DNA of 64,000 nucleotides, taken from the NCBI RefSeq assembly GCF_001295265.1, contig NZ_LJOD01000005.1:1-64000 (forward strand), written 5' to 3'. Origin of the DNA: Chryseobacterium indologenes. Lineage in GTDB: Bacteria > Bacteroidota > Bacteroidia > Flavobacteriales > Weeksellaceae. The first letter of the stretch is position 1, and the number at the start of each line of letters is the position of its first letter. The notes under the pieces were generated by a model. That model saw nothing but the letters and a program-made list of their open reading frames with translations. It was not told where the DNA came from and searched no databases. The translations under genes were made by a program, and so were the position numbers. This document shows positions 31,479-40,993 of this stretch, piece by piece.

Positions 31479-34391
31479 TTAGTATCCGAAGATCTCTTCA
31501 AGGGAAACTTCCTGGAACTGTCCCATTTTGTTGATAGATTCCATATTAAGGTTTTCTTTTTTACCGATAATGGCTGTGTTATATTTCACTGGTTTTACCT
31601 CAGTGTTATAGAAACTGGTAAGCTGCGGTAATGTCAGCCCCTGGATTTCAGAATAAATATCTTTTCTGATATCATAATCTACACCTAATTTTTTAAGTGC
31701 CAGCTGATTGAAGTAAATATTCGTTCTGTTGATCCTGTTAGACGCAATCTGCTTCAATGCAGAACCTCTTGCATTTTCAAACTGCACCGGAATCTGCGGC
31801 AGTGAAACCATAAGATCATTCATTGCATTAACCGCCAGAGGAAGTTTATTTGACTGTGTACCAATATAATTCGTGATATAATTAGGACGTCCTTTTTCTG
31901 ATGCCGTTCCATAAGAAACATAAGCTGTATAAGCCAATGACTTACTTTCTCTGATCTCCTGGAATACAATAGATGAAAGACCTCTTCCGAAATATTCATT
32001 GAATACGTTCGCTTTTCCGAAGTTTCCAAGATTTACAGTATTTCCTTTTGCCACTTTAGACATCTCCATCTGCACCATATCATAGTTAGTGAAGTATACT
32101 TTTCCTTCAGTAGCCGGTTCCGGATATTCTTTAGCTTTTGCAGGCTGAAGACTGGCTGTTGTAATATAAGGTTTCACAGCTTTTTCCAATCCGGACTGAT
32201 CCTTTCCGTACAGGAATACTTCATACGGATGCTGGCTCAAAGCTTTAATCTTCTTCGTCAGTTCTGCAGCATCCATACTTTCAAGACGTTCTTTGGAAAC
32301 AATGTCTGTCATTCTGGAGTTTTTCCCATATTTAGCATAGTTGGAAAGTGCTGCCATGATTCTTGTTTTATCTTTTTTAGCAACCGCTCTTGATTCCAGC
32401 ATTGTTTTAACGGTTTTGCTGTAGATCTCTTTATCTGCTTTTGCATTCATCATCCAGTGGTTCATCAGCTCCACACCTTTCTTCATGTTATTTTCAAGGC
32501 CGCTCAGCGTAACAATGATCTGGTCATTGGAAGCTCTGAAACTGTTAGTAATTCCTAATTTATAGAACTCTTCTTTTAACTGCTCCGGAGTATATTTATC
32601 CGTTCCAAGATATTCAAAAAAAGTTAAAGCAACAGAAAGTTCCTTATCATTATCCGTTCCGAAAGGGAAGACATAGCTCACCTGGGCAACATCATTATAC
32701 TTGTTGTTAACAAAGCTTACTTTCTTATCTTTGATCTGAGTAGTTTGAATAGCCTTCTTATAATCAATAAATTCAGGTTTGATCTCTGCCACTTTTGTAC
32801 TTAAAATATCTTTAAGGAAAGGAGACTGAGCTTCTCTGTTCAGCTTGATCGGAGTAATCCCCGGATTTTCCACACGGACAAGTTTATCATTTACTCCTTT
32901 TTCTTTATTGATTAATACATAATTATCTTTAAAGAAATCGTTCGCGAATTTTACCACATCTGCTTTAGTGATTTTCTCATATTCGTTAATCTCATCCAGT
33001 TCCTGCTGCCAGGTTCTTTCGTTGATATAAGAATCGTAAAGATCTGTAGCCAGTCCGTCTGCAGTTTCCCAGGTCTTCATACGCTGTACTTTCTTCTCGT
33101 TTACGATTGCCTTCAGCATCCACTCAGGGAACTCTCCTTTTTTAACAAGGTCCAGCTGGTCAAGAAGAAGTTTTTTAGCTTCATCAAAGCTTTGTCCTTC
33201 TTTCGGAACTACTACCATTACGAAAGCACCGTATGTTTTATAAGGTGATTCATACGCTCCGGCACCTAGAGCTTTCTGCTTTTGGCTGATATTAAGGTCG
33301 ATAAGTCCGGCATCACCTCTATTGCTAAGAATTTTGGACACCACATCCGCCAGCCTTGCTTCCTGAGTCCCGTAAGAATCCGTTCTCCAGGCTATCGTCA
33401 ATCTAGGTGTAGTAGGGCTTTTCACCGTTCTGGTTACAATCTGGGTCATCGGATCTTCACTTACCATTTTCTTCATTGGAAGCTCTTTGTACTTAAAGGA
33501 ACCGAAATATTGATCAACGAGTTTGATCGTTTTATCATAATCAAGGTCACCTACCAATACAACTGCCATATTGTTAGGAACATAATACGTATCAAAATAT
33601 TTATGGATAGCCACCATAGAAGGGCTTTTCAGGTGCTCGGAGGTCCCGATTGTAGTCTGCTGTCCGTTCGGATGCTTAGGAAAAAGGGCTTCCAGCATAG
33701 CATAGTTTACCAGACGGCCGTCATTATCCTGGGCTCTGTTGTATTCCTCATACACCGCTTCAAGCTCTGTGTGGAAAAGCCGAAGAACCAGTTCCGAGAA
33801 GCGCTCTTTTTCTACTTTCAGCCATTTCTCAAGCTCATTGGAAGGGATATTATTTTTATAAACCGTTTCGTCAAGAGAAGTGTGGGCATTCGTTCCCGTA
33901 GCTCCCAATGAAGAGATCGCTTTGTCATATTCGTTGGCAATAGCATATTTGGAAGCTTCCTGGGAAACTTCATCAATCTTTTTATACAGTTCTTTCTTCT
34001 TCGCCGGATCTTTTTCTGCTTTGTGCTGTTCATAAAGATCAGAGATCTGCTGAAGCAGGACCTTTTCCTTGGCCCAGTCCTGAGTTCCGAGATGTGAAGT
34101 TCCTTTAAAAACCATGTGCTCCAGATAGTGTGCCAATCCTGTATTGTCACTTGGATCATTGTTAGACCCCGTTCTTACAGGAATATACGTCTGAATTCTT
34201 GGAGCATCGTCATTTTTAGCCAGGTAAACCTTTAAGCCGTTTTTCAGCGTGTATACTCTTACCCCCGTCTGGTCATTTTTTACAGTCTCGTAAGAATATC
34301 CCTGACCGTCCGTTATTTTCTGTGTATCAAATTTCTGAGCCATTGCATGCAGCATACAGAAAAGAGAAACAGAAATAAAAAATTTCTTCAT
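31479..34391 (-). CDS. M16 family zinc metallopeptidase, two-domain
   Basis: A 970-residue exported protein, with signal peptide ending HAMAQ. The N-terminal half has the inverted zinc motif HYLEH (His88, Glu91, His92), the downstream Glu in ELEAVYEEYNR, and YVPNNMAVVLVGD. The C-terminal half repeats the M16 fold without zinc ligands, as in pitrilysin-type enzymes of this length. It is probably a periplasmic peptidase degrading medium-sized peptides. It is transcribed alone, opposite to the flexirubin genes that flank it, and seems to be an unrelated gene lying inside the locus. Confidence 0.9.
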   Translation of the reverse strand: MKKFFISVSLFCMLHAMAQKFDTQKITDGQGYSYETVKNDQTGVRVYTLKNGLKVYLAKNDDAPRIQTYIPVRTGSNNDPSDNTGLAHYLEHMVFKGTSHLGTQDWAKEKVLLQQISDLYEQHKAEKDPAKKKELYKKIDEVSQEASKYAIANEYDKAISSLGATGTNAHTSLDETVYKNNIPSNELEKWLKVEKERFSELVLRLFHTELEAVYEEYNRAQDNDGRLVNYAMLEALFPKHPNGQQTTIGTSEHLKSPSMVAIHKYFDTYYVPNNMAVVLVGDLDYDKTIKLVDQYFGSFKYKELPMKKMVSEDPMTQIVTRTVKSPTTPRLTIAWRTDSYGTQEARLADVVSKILSNRGDAGLIDLNISQKQKALGAGAYESPYKTYGAFVMVVVPKEGQSFDEAKKLLLDQLDLVKKGEFPEWMLKAIVNEKKVQRMKTWETADGLATDLYDSYINERTWQQELDEINEYEKITKADVVKFANDFFKDNYVLINKEKGVNDKLVRVENPGITPIKLNREAQSPFLKDILSTKVAEIKPEFIDYKKAIQTTQIKDKKVSFVNNKYNDVAQVSYVFPFGTDNDKELSVALTFFEYLGTDKYTPEQLKEEFYKLGITNSFRASNDQIIVTLSGLENNMKKGVELMNHWMMNAKADKEIYSKTVKTMLESRAVAKKDKTRIMAALSNYAKYGKNSRMTDIVSKERLESMDAAELTKKIKALSQHPYEVFLYGKDQSGLEKAVKPYITTASLQPAKAKEYPEPATEGKVYFTNYDMVQMEMSKVAKGNTVNLGNFGKANVFNEYFGRGLSSIVFQEIRESKSLAYTAYVSYGTASEKGRPNYITNYIGTQSNKLPLAVNAMNDLMVSLPQIPVQFENARGSALKQIASNRINRTNIYFNQLALKKLGVDYDIRKDIYSEIQGLTLPQLTSFYNTEVKPVKYNTAIIGKKENLNMESINKMGQFQEVSLEEIFGY

Positions 34392-34497
34392 AATAGTTAT
34401 TTATTTTTAATCTAAATTTCTAATTGGGATTAGTCTCTGTAATCAATACAGTTGTTACAATAAAATTATTACATGTTTTGACCTAAAGACCTTTACA

Positions 34498-34505
34498 CAA
34501 AAATA
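34498..34505 (-). promoter_or_regulatory. -7 element for the M16 peptidase
   Basis: TATTTTTG (34505-34498, minus strand) matches TAnnTTTG, about 107 bases before the start codon. No -33 TTG is seen at normal spacing. Confidence 0.35.
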
Positions 34506-34654
34506 GAGCTTTTTCACAGCCAGCTCCTTTGAACACTGTTGATTTTTAACATGATTTACATATTATGTATTTTCACTATTTTAGCCACCTGATTAAAAGA
34601 ATCAAAACAAGGGAACCTTATTTCATCTGAAATCTAAAAAATAATACTGTTTGC

Positions 34655-35059
34655 ATGAAAAAACAAGACCTGCCTCAGGACGAAAGCAATCTGAAGTCTG
34701 CCAACATGACCGAAGTCTTGTATGTGACGGACGAAAACGATAATTACACCACAGCCAACAGTACGGGCTGGGATGCTAAAAAAGCGGCTCTGGACGAGTC
34801 TATGGAGCTTATTCATGAAAGAATTGAAGAAGCAAAACAGGATGTTGCCAACGGGAAGGTAAGCCCCATTATCTATTTTATGGAACTGAATAAAATGGAT
34901 CTTGCCGTACTTGCCGCTTATGTGGGATTATGGAAATGGAGAGTAAAAAGACATGCTAAACCTAAAGTATTTAAATCTCTGAGTGAATCTGTACTGAAAA
35001 AATATGCGGATGCATTTGGAATTTCAACGGATGAACTTAAAAACTTCGACGGAAAATAA
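34655..35059 (+). CDS. Small uncharacterised protein of the flexirubin locus
   Basis: A 134-residue acidic, soluble protein with no signal peptide that I do not recognise. Its middle is helical (ESMELIHERIEEAKQDVANGK, MDLAVLAAYVGLWKW). The last 25 residues (VLKKYADAFGISTDELKNF) look like the second half of a Cro/CI-type helix-turn-helix, so DNA or protein binding is possible. It begins the second plus-strand segment and precedes the BtrH-like gene by 61 bases. The ATG at 34655 is the first in frame; a second at 34706 is possible. Confidence 0.6.
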   Translation: MKKQDLPQDESNLKSANMTEVLYVTDENDNYTTANSTGWDAKKAALDESMELIHERIEEAKQDVANGKVSPIIYFMELNKMDLAVLAAYVGLWKWRVKRHAKPKVFKSLSESVLKKYADAFGISTDELKNFDGK

Positions 35060-35120
35060 AATGAATACCATACTCTACGGTACCGGCTCATTTGACAATG
35101 AAAAAGACAATAGCTGAAAA

Positions 35121-36116
35121 ATGAAACTAAACTTTGAACACCATCAGACCGCACATTGCGAAAACGGTGTTGCCTCCAATCTTCTGCTTAATAAAGGCTT
35201 AAAACTGAGTGAACCCATGATCTTCGGGATTGGTTCCGGACTGTTTTTTGTCTACCTTCCATTTCTGAAAGTAAATTTTGCTCCCGGCTTCAGCTATCGT
35301 CCGATGCCCGGTGCTATTTTCAGTAAAGCAGCCAAAAGACTTGGAATTAAAATAAAAAGAGAAAAATTTTCTAATCCGGCAGATGCCCAGAAAGCACTGG
35401 AACGAAATCTGGAACATAGTATCCCTACAGGACTTCAGGTAGGTGTTTTCAACCTTACCTATTTCCCTGAAGAGTATAAATTCCATTTTAATGCTCACAA
35501 TCTGGTGGTATACGGAAAAGAAGACGGGAAATTCCTGATCAGTGACCCTGTGATGGATTACACTACTTCTCTTACTGAAGCGGAACTTGAAAAAGTAAGA
35601 TATGCCAAAGGAGCTCTTCCTCCGAAAGGCCACATGTACTACCCAACCTATATTCCGGAAAATGTAAATCTGGAAGAAGCCATTAAAAAAGGAATTAAGG
35701 ATACCTGCAAAAATATGCTTGCTCCTGTTCCTCTTATCGGGGTAAAAGCAATGAGATGGGTGGCAAGAAGCATTCCGAAGTGGGCAGAAAAGAAAGGGAC
35801 GAAGGTTACCAACCATTATCTGGGACAGCTGATCCGAATGCAGGAAGAAATAGGAACCGGTGGCGGCGGGTTCAGATTTATTTACGGAGCTTTTCTTCAG
35901 GAAGCCTCAGTAATTCTTAAAAATGATGAATTAAAGGAACTTTCCAAAGAAATTACCGCCATTGGTGATCTGTGGAGAGATTTTGCCGTTGACATTGCCC
36001 GTGTTTACAAAAACAGGAATTCCAAGAGTAATATTTATAACGAGCTGTCGAAATCCATGCTTCATATTGCTGATCTGGAAGAAGCTTTTTATAAAAAACT
36101 GAGAAAAGCGATCTGA
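35121..36116 (+). CDS. BtrH-like acyltransferase
   Basis: A 331-residue soluble protein resembling BtrH (BtrH N-terminal domain, about 1-150, plus a DUF4872-like helical C-terminal part). A papain-like triad can be proposed: Cys13 in AHCENGVASNL, His126 in FNAHNLVVYG and Asp142 in LISDPVMDY. BtrH itself moves an acyl group from an ACP to an amine in butirosin synthesis. Here, among aryl polyene and dialkylresorcinol genes, an ACP-to-phenol transfer forming the flexirubin ester is a plausible job (inference). Its stop is one base from the start of the ABC ATPase gene. Confidence 0.65.
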   Translation: MKLNFEHHQTAHCENGVASNLLLNKGLKLSEPMIFGIGSGLFFVYLPFLKVNFAPGFSYRPMPGAIFSKAAKRLGIKIKREKFSNPADAQKALERNLEHSIPTGLQVGVFNLTYFPEEYKFHFNAHNLVVYGKEDGKFLISDPVMDYTTSLTEAELEKVRYAKGALPPKGHMYYPTYIPENVNLEEAIKKGIKDTCKNMLAPVPLIGVKAMRWVARSIPKWAEKKGTKVTNHYLGQLIRMQEEIGTGGGGFRFIYGAFLQEASVILKNDELKELSKEITAIGDLWRDFAVDIARVYKNRNSKSNIYNELSKSMLHIADLEEAFYKKLRKAI

Positions 36117-36117
36117 T

Positions 36118-36876
36118 ATGGCAGAGAATATAATTGAGATTAAAAACCTGTATAAAAAATACAAAAACTCCGATGAGTTTTCCGTGAACGACATCTCCCT
36201 GAATATCGAAAGAAATGAAGTTTATGGAATTTTAGGACCTAACGGAGCAGGAAAAACCACACTGATTTCCATGCTTTCCGGATTGATTAAGCCTACTTCC
36301 GGACAATTTAAGATTAACGGACTGTCTCCTCAGAAAGACAGCTTCAAAATAAAGCAGATCATTGGAATTGTCCCTCAGGAATATGCACTCTATCCTACCC
36401 TTACGGCAAGAGAAAACCTTATGTTTTTCGGAAGCCTGTATGGTTTAAAGCATAAATATTTAACCAAAGCTATTGAGGAATCCTTAGAAATCATGGGACT
36501 TTCAAAGTTTGCCGATAAAAAGGTAGAGCAGTTTTCCGGAGGAATGAAACGCCGCTGCAACCTCATCGCAGGAACGCTTCATAATCCTAAAGTGTTATTT
36601 CTGGATGAACCTACTGTTGGAGTTGATGTTCAGTCTAAAAAAGTGATTATTGATTTCCTTCAGGAACTGAATAAAAACGGAACCTGTATTATTTATACTT
36701 CGCATCACCTTTCTGAAGCGGAAGAATTCTGTACCAAGATCGCTATTATTGACAAAGGAAGAATTCATGCCGTGGGAACACCGGAAGAGCTTGTTGCCCG
36801 GATCGCCAATGCCGAAAATTTAGAAGATGTTTTCATTTCATTAACCGGAAAAGAATTAAGAGATGTTGTTGTATAA
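36118..36876 (+). CDS. ABC transporter ATP-binding protein
   Basis: A 252-residue ATPase with Walker A GPNGAGKTT (about 41-49), Q-loop GIVPQEYALYP, signature FSGGMKRR, Walker B VLFLDEPT and H-loop YTSHHLSEAEE. The ABC-2 exporter subfamily is indicated by the partner permease, whose gene overlaps it by 14 bases. In aryl polyene/flexirubin loci such exporters are thought to move pigment or precursor across the inner membrane. That role is inferred from position. Confidence 0.92.
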   Translation: MAENIIEIKNLYKKYKNSDEFSVNDISLNIERNEVYGILGPNGAGKTTLISMLSGLIKPTSGQFKINGLSPQKDSFKIKQIIGIVPQEYALYPTLTARENLMFFGSLYGLKHKYLTKAIEESLEIMGLSKFADKKVEQFSGGMKRRCNLIAGTLHNPKVLFLDEPTVGVDVQSKKVIIDFLQELNKNGTCIIYTSHHLSEAEEFCTKIAIIDKGRIHAVGTPEELVARIANAENLEDVFISLTGKELRDVVV

Positions 36877-38131
36877 ACTGTGGAGAAGCTTTATTAAGGA
36901 AATCCTCCTGCTGAAAAGAGATATCGGGGGAATTGTGATTATTTTCGTCATGCCGCTTCTTCTGATCGTAACCATCACCCTGATCCAGGATTCTACTTTC
37001 AAAAACCTTGAAGGTTCAAAAATCCCGATCATTTTTATTGATAACGATCAGTCTGAAGTTTCAAAAAATATAAAAAATGAACTGGAAGGCAGCAAAACAT
37101 TCCAGCTGCTGACCAACTATAATGAAAAATCTGCACAGGATGCTGTTTTCTCCGGAGAATACCAGATGGCAATTGTTATTCCGGAAAATTTAACAAAAGA
37201 TTTAAATTCAAATATAGATTCCAAAGTTCAGACAATTGTAAGTTCGTTCGGACTGGAAGGAGATTCTGCGAAAACACCGGAAGAAGCCCCAAAAGCCAAG
37301 GAAATTCATCTTTACTTTGATCCGGCAACCAATGTCGGGTTTAAAAACTCGGTGATGAATTCTGTGAACAAAATGGTCTTTGAGATCGAAAATAAAAAAA
37401 TCTACAAAGCTTTTCAGGAACAGCTGGGTACGGAAGAAAACCTTGAGGAAAACAAAAACCTCATCAGCTTTAAAGAAATTACCCCGAAAAAGGGAGCCAT
37501 GGACGTAATGCCGAATTCTGTCCAGCATAATGTTCCTGCCTGGACCCTGTTTGCCATTTTCTTCATTGTTGTTCCGCTTTCCATTAATCTGGTTAAAGAA
37601 AAAAGCCAGGGAACCAGCGTAAGGGCAAGGATCAGCCCTACCCCTTACTTTGTACATATTTTAGGAAAAACCTTTACCTATCTTATTATCTGTATGATTC
37701 AGTTCCTGCTGATGGTAGCAGTAGGTATTTATCTTTTCCCGTATATGGATCTTCCGGCTTTTGATGTTACCGGCAAAATGTTCCAGCTCATGACTGTAAC
37801 CCTGTTTGCAGGATTAGCAGCCATCGGATTCGGAGTGCTGCTGGGAACCCTGGCAGATACGCAGGAACAGTCGGCACCGTTTGGAGCGACTTCGGTAGTG
37901 GTTCTTGCAGCGGTAGGAGGAATCTGGGTTCCGGTTTTCCTGATGCCGGAATTTATGCAGACCGTAGCTAAATTCTCCCCAATGAACTGGGGACTCAATG
38001 CTTATTATGATATCATTCTGAGAAACAGCGGTATTGCCGGAATTGCTAAAGAGCTGGCTTTATTGCTGGCGTTTTATATTGTGATGGTCTCTATCTCTAT
38101 TTTTTACGAAAGAAAGCGTCATAATATTTAA
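36863..38131 (+). CDS. ABC-2 type transporter permease
   Basis: A 422-residue membrane protein: TM1 near residues 20-40, a large extracytoplasmic domain (about 45-225), then five TM helices (225-415), the YhhJ/YbhR-type ABC-2 layout. The segment VPAWTLFAIFFIVVPLSINLVKEKSQGT is the typical entry to the second membrane block. It starts inside the ATPase gene (14-base overlap), so the two are coupled and form one exporter. Confidence 0.88.
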   Translation: MLLYKLWRSFIKEILLLKRDIGGIVIIFVMPLLLIVTITLIQDSTFKNLEGSKIPIIFIDNDQSEVSKNIKNELEGSKTFQLLTNYNEKSAQDAVFSGEYQMAIVIPENLTKDLNSNIDSKVQTIVSSFGLEGDSAKTPEEAPKAKEIHLYFDPATNVGFKNSVMNSVNKMVFEIENKKIYKAFQEQLGTEENLEENKNLISFKEITPKKGAMDVMPNSVQHNVPAWTLFAIFFIVVPLSINLVKEKSQGTSVRARISPTPYFVHILGKTFTYLIICMIQFLLMVAVGIYLFPYMDLPAFDVTGKMFQLMTVTLFAGLAAIGFGVLLGTLADTQEQSAPFGATSVVVLAAVGGIWVPVFLMPEFMQTVAKFSPMNWGLNAYYDIILRNSGIAGIAKELALLLAFYIVMVSISIFYERKRHNI

Positions 38132-38181
38132 TATATTTCATCATTAAAATTTCCGGGATTTCCCGGCAGTCATAAAACAAA

Positions 38182-38610
38182 ATGCAGTCTAAAGAAAACA
38201 GATTAACCTGTACAGAGGAAGTAAGGGTACGGTTCAATGAAACAGATCCGCTGGGCATTGTCTGGCACGGACATTATATCGTTTATTTTGAAGACGGACG
38301 CGAAGCCTTCGGACGCGAACACGGCCTTACCTATCTCGATATTCAGAAAGCCGGATATGTAACGCCTATTGTAAAAAGTACGTGTGAACATTTTCTTCCT
38401 CTGAAATATGGGGAAACCTTCAGGATCGTTACCACTTTTGTCAACTCGGTCTCTGCCAAGCTGATCTACAGGTACGAGCTTTTCAACCAGGATGAACAAC
38501 TGGTATGCAGCGGAGAAACCATCCAGGTATTCTTAGACAGCAACGGAAGCTTATGCTTATATAACCCTGACTTTTTTCAGGCATGGAAAGACAAAATGGG
38601 ATTATCATGA
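38182..38610 (+). CDS. Acyl-CoA/acyl-ACP thioesterase, 4HBT family
   Basis: A 142-residue hot-dog thioesterase with the 4HBT motif VRFNETDPLGIVWHGHYI, in which the catalytic Asp (ETDPLG) is present. Its placement between an exporter and a ketosynthase gene, with a 4-base overlap (ATGA) to the latter, suggests it releases or proofreads chains on the pathway ACPs. It is similar in type but not in context to the thioesterase gene at 1941-2426. Confidence 0.85.
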   Translation: MQSKENRLTCTEEVRVRFNETDPLGIVWHGHYIVYFEDGREAFGREHGLTYLDIQKAGYVTPIVKSTCEHFLPLKYGETFRIVTTFVNSVSAKLIYRYELFNQDEQLVCSGETIQVFLDSNGSLCLYNPDFFQAWKDKMGLS

Positions 38611-39740
38611 AAAAGGAAACCTATATTACAGACTACAACTGTATCACTCCCTTAGGATTTGATGTTTCTTCCAACTGGAATGCCCTTTTGGAAGGGAAAT
38701 CCGGAGTGGCATTACACAAGATCATCAACAGCCAGGATGCTTTCTATGCCTCTATGATTGATTCTGAAAAGCTGGAAGAAGAATTCAGCAGCCGTTTTGA
38801 GGATACTCACTTTACAAGGCTTGAAAAAATGTTTCTTCTGAGCCTTGAGCCTTTGATGAAAAGACATCCGGTTACCAAAGAAACAGCTTTCATTTTATCC
38901 ACCACGAAAGGAAATATCAGCCTGCTGAAGAATCAGTCTGAACTTCCGGAAGGGGTCTATCTTCCCGGGCTGGCACAGAAGATTGCAGATTATTTCGGTT
39001 TTACTACAAAGCCTGTTGTCGTTTCCAATGCCTGCGTTTCGGGAGTAATGGCTATTGCTGTTGCTAAAAATATGATTCAGACCGGAAAATATAAAGATGC
39101 TTTTGTCGTTGCGGGTGATGAGCTCTCAGAATTTGTAATCTCCGGATTCAACTCATTTCAGGCGATCGGAGACGGACCATGTAAGCCTTATGACAAAAAC
39201 AGGAACGGAATTAATATCGGTGAAGCTGCTGCAGCCGTTTATATTACCTCTTTTCCATCCGAAAACGAAAAATTAAGGTTTAAAATATCCGGAGATTCTG
39301 CGGTGAATGATGCCAACCATATCTCCGGGCCTTCCAGAACGGGAGACGGGCTGTATGCCAGCATCAGAAAAGCGATGGCTGAGGCTGAGGTAACACCGGA
39401 ACAGATCAATTTTGTTTCTGCCCACGGAACGGCAACCCTGTACAACGACGAAATGGAATCTATAGCTTTCAGCAGAATGAATCTTCAGCATATTCCTCTC
39501 AACAGCATGAAAGGCTATTACGGCCACTGCCTGGGTGCTTCCGGGCTTCTTGAAAGCATTATTTCAATGGAAAGTGCCCTTCACGGAACATTAATTCCTT
39601 CAAAAAACTTTGAGGAAACGGGTGTTTCAGAACCCTTGAATATCATCAGGGAAAACCAGCAGGCAGAGATTAAGTATATTTTAAAAACAGCTTCAGGCTT
39701 TGGTGGATGTAATGCGGCGGTTGTTTTGGAGAAAAAATAA
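38607..39740 (+). CDS. Beta-ketoacyl-ACP synthase, FabF/FabB-like
   Basis: A 377-residue condensing enzyme. The active-site Cys143 (SNACVSGVMA), the His of SAHGTATLYND and the His of GYYGHCLGASG complete a Cys-His-His triad, so it should be catalytically competent. It starts at the ATG overlapping the thioesterase stop (ATGA); the upstream in-frame ATG at 38583 is inside that gene and is rejected. It is shorter than typical FabF (about 410). It would extend either the polyene or the alkyl chain of the dialkylresorcinol. It ends the second plus-strand segment before a strong terminator. Confidence 0.85.
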   Translation: MKKETYITDYNCITPLGFDVSSNWNALLEGKSGVALHKIINSQDAFYASMIDSEKLEEEFSSRFEDTHFTRLEKMFLLSLEPLMKRHPVTKETAFILSTTKGNISLLKNQSELPEGVYLPGLAQKIADYFGFTTKPVVVSNACVSGVMAIAVAKNMIQTGKYKDAFVVAGDELSEFVISGFNSFQAIGDGPCKPYDKNRNGINIGEAAAAVYITSFPSENEKLRFKISGDSAVNDANHISGPSRTGDGLYASIRKAMAEAEVTPEQINFVSAHGTATLYNDEMESIAFSRMNLQHIPLNSMKGYYGHCLGASGLLESIISMESALHGTLIPSKNFEETGVSEPLNIIRENQQAEIKYILKTASGFGGCNAAVVLEKK

Positions 39741-39744
39741 AATA

Positions 39745-39777
39745 ATACCCTTTCAGGATTTTTGAAAGGGTATTTTT
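39745..39777 (+). terminator. Terminator after the ketosynthase gene
   Basis: An 11-bp perfect stem, ATACCCTTTCA with its complement, around a 7-base loop (39745-39773), followed by TTTT. It marks the left boundary of the AT-rich minus-strand islet. Confidence 0.88.
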
Positions 39778-39803
39778 ATGATGAAATTATTTTAGAATAG
39801 AAA

Positions 39804-39945
39804 TTACTGTTTTGTCAGAATAATATTATTAGGTATATCGATAGACGAATCTGTAGGTTTTTGATCAGGAAGAATACCCCGTATTCCTTCTTGATTTTTA
39901 ACTTCAATTATTGAAGAAAGGCTATGAGTATAATGAATTAAAAAT
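39804..39945 (-). pseudogene. C-terminal remnant of a DUF6705-type gene
   Basis: On the minus strand a reading frame closed upstream by a stop ends with PNNIILTKQ and then TAA at 39806-39804. This closely matches the end of the intact DUF6705 gene nearby (PKDIVLTKQ and stop). The first two thirds of the gene are missing; the remnant runs into the end of the DUF6438 gene. Confidence 0.5.
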
Positions 39946-39948
39946 ATC

Positions 39949-40743
39949 CTATCTTTCTAATACCTTTTTCTTATCTGTACGGATAACGTTTACTTTTTGA
40001 TCCAGTCCGTACAAAAAATCAATTAACTGCTGTGCAATAGTTGGCGGAAACATTGATTTAAAATATTTTCTTTCTCCATTATAGTAGAGGATCAAGGTGG
40101 TTACTGCTCCGTCATGTCCTTCTTTTTTAGGAAATGACCAGCTTTTTAGGTTGGAACTTTTCAAAATATTGATCAATTCATCATATAAGGCCTCTGATAG
40201 CTGTCCTTTAAACTGTCCTGATCGATCTTTATTATTCAAGACTTCCCCATTCCAATAAATGTTCCGGTTTTTATCGATTTCTAAGTCAATTATCGAACAA
40301 GTTCCAAGGCAACCGGTTGTATGATATACTATTTTTTCAAATGAAATTGATGAATCTATATTATACTTCTGCCTGATAAAAGTTATCTCTTCCCTATTTC
40401 CAAAAAATTCTTTTGATAATTCAGATACAGGGCGAAGTATTAATTTTTTTTTGCTTAGGCTTTTGATAAAAAAATCATATTTGTTCAAATATTGTTTATT
40501 TGATCCAACTTTTGTATACTCAGAATAAAAACTGAGGCTATCATCCGTAATATTTAAAGGGAGCTGCTCTTCTTCTTCCAGCGTACTCAAAATATTAAAT
40601 CTGCTGCCTTTTTCTTTTATTACGATAACATCATTATTCTTTGAGATCCAGGTATCTTGTAACTTCTTTTCTTGTCCTTGTATTTTCAAAGAAAACATCA
40701 TAGTGAAAGAGAGCAATATAAAAGTTTGTATGATATTTTTCAT
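39949..40743 (-). CDS. Exported DUF6438-type protein
   Basis: A 264-residue exported protein with a signal peptide (MKNIIQTFILLSFTMMFSLK, cleavage near IQGQ). The N-terminal third is of lipocalin-like appearance (LQDTWISKNNDVIVI). The rest resembles DUF6438: IVYHTTGCLGTCSIIDLEIDKN, with the CxGxC pair typical of that domain. Function unknown. It is flanked on both sides by remnants of DUF6705 genes on the same strand. The islet is more AT-rich than the pathway genes around it, which suggests a separate origin. Confidence 0.65.
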   Translation of the reverse strand: MKNIIQTFILLSFTMMFSLKIQGQEKKLQDTWISKNNDVIVIKEKGSRFNILSTLEEEEQLPLNITDDSLSFYSEYTKVGSNKQYLNKYDFFIKSLSKKKLILRPVSELSKEFFGNREEITFIRQKYNIDSSISFEKIVYHTTGCLGTCSIIDLEIDKNRNIYWNGEVLNNKDRSGQFKGQLSEALYDELINILKSSNLKSWSFPKKEGHDGAVTTLILYYNGERKYFKSMFPPTIAQQLIDFLYGLDQKVNVIRTDKKKVLER

Positions 40744-40827
40744 AGTATCTGAATTAAATTATGGACATTTTGTACCCTTTTGTTTTCCAAGAGTTGTATC
40801 TCTTTAATTTGCTCATTTAGATACAAC

Positions 40828-40908
40828 TTACTGTTTTGTCAATGTCATTTTTTGACTAGGTAATAAAGAAACAAAATTATTAAAGTTTGGGCATTTTGCT
40901 AGGTTCAT
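40828..40908 (-). pseudogene. Second C-terminal remnant of a DUF6705-type gene
   Basis: A short minus-strand frame beginning at an ATG at 40908 and preceded by a stop ends PSQKMTLTKQ and then TAA (40830-40828). The LTKQ-stop ending is shared with the intact gene at 40994 and the remnant at 39804. No start, signal peptide or body is left, so this is decay rather than a gene. Confidence 0.45.
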
Positions 40909-40993
40909 TACTTTTTATTTTGTATAACTCTATACCCTTTACATTCATTTTTTCTTTTAAATTATTTTTAATTGCGAATATTCTTATTCTTTA

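Noticed and set aside
31218..31631. A 137-codon plus-strand frame over the parS region
   Set aside because: Its second half is antisense to the M16 peptidase gene, the composition is not protein-like, and it has no promoter.
33282..33911. A 209-codon plus-strand frame opposite the M16 gene
   Set aside because: It is antisense to conserved M16 sequence.
34643..34653. A -7 element just before the small gene at 34655
   Set aside because: The sequence is TA, three bases, then TTTG, one base too long for TAnnTTTG, and it touches the start codon.
35199..35816. A 205-codon minus-strand frame opposite the BtrH-like gene
   Set aside because: It is antisense to a gene with a recognisable domain and has unusual Phe/Ser-rich content.
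40770..40830. A further gene remnant ending GTKCP between the two DUF6705 ends
   Set aside because: The tail resembles the Cys-Pro ends of some Chryseobacterium lipoproteins, but only about 14 codons remain after a stop, too few to support.
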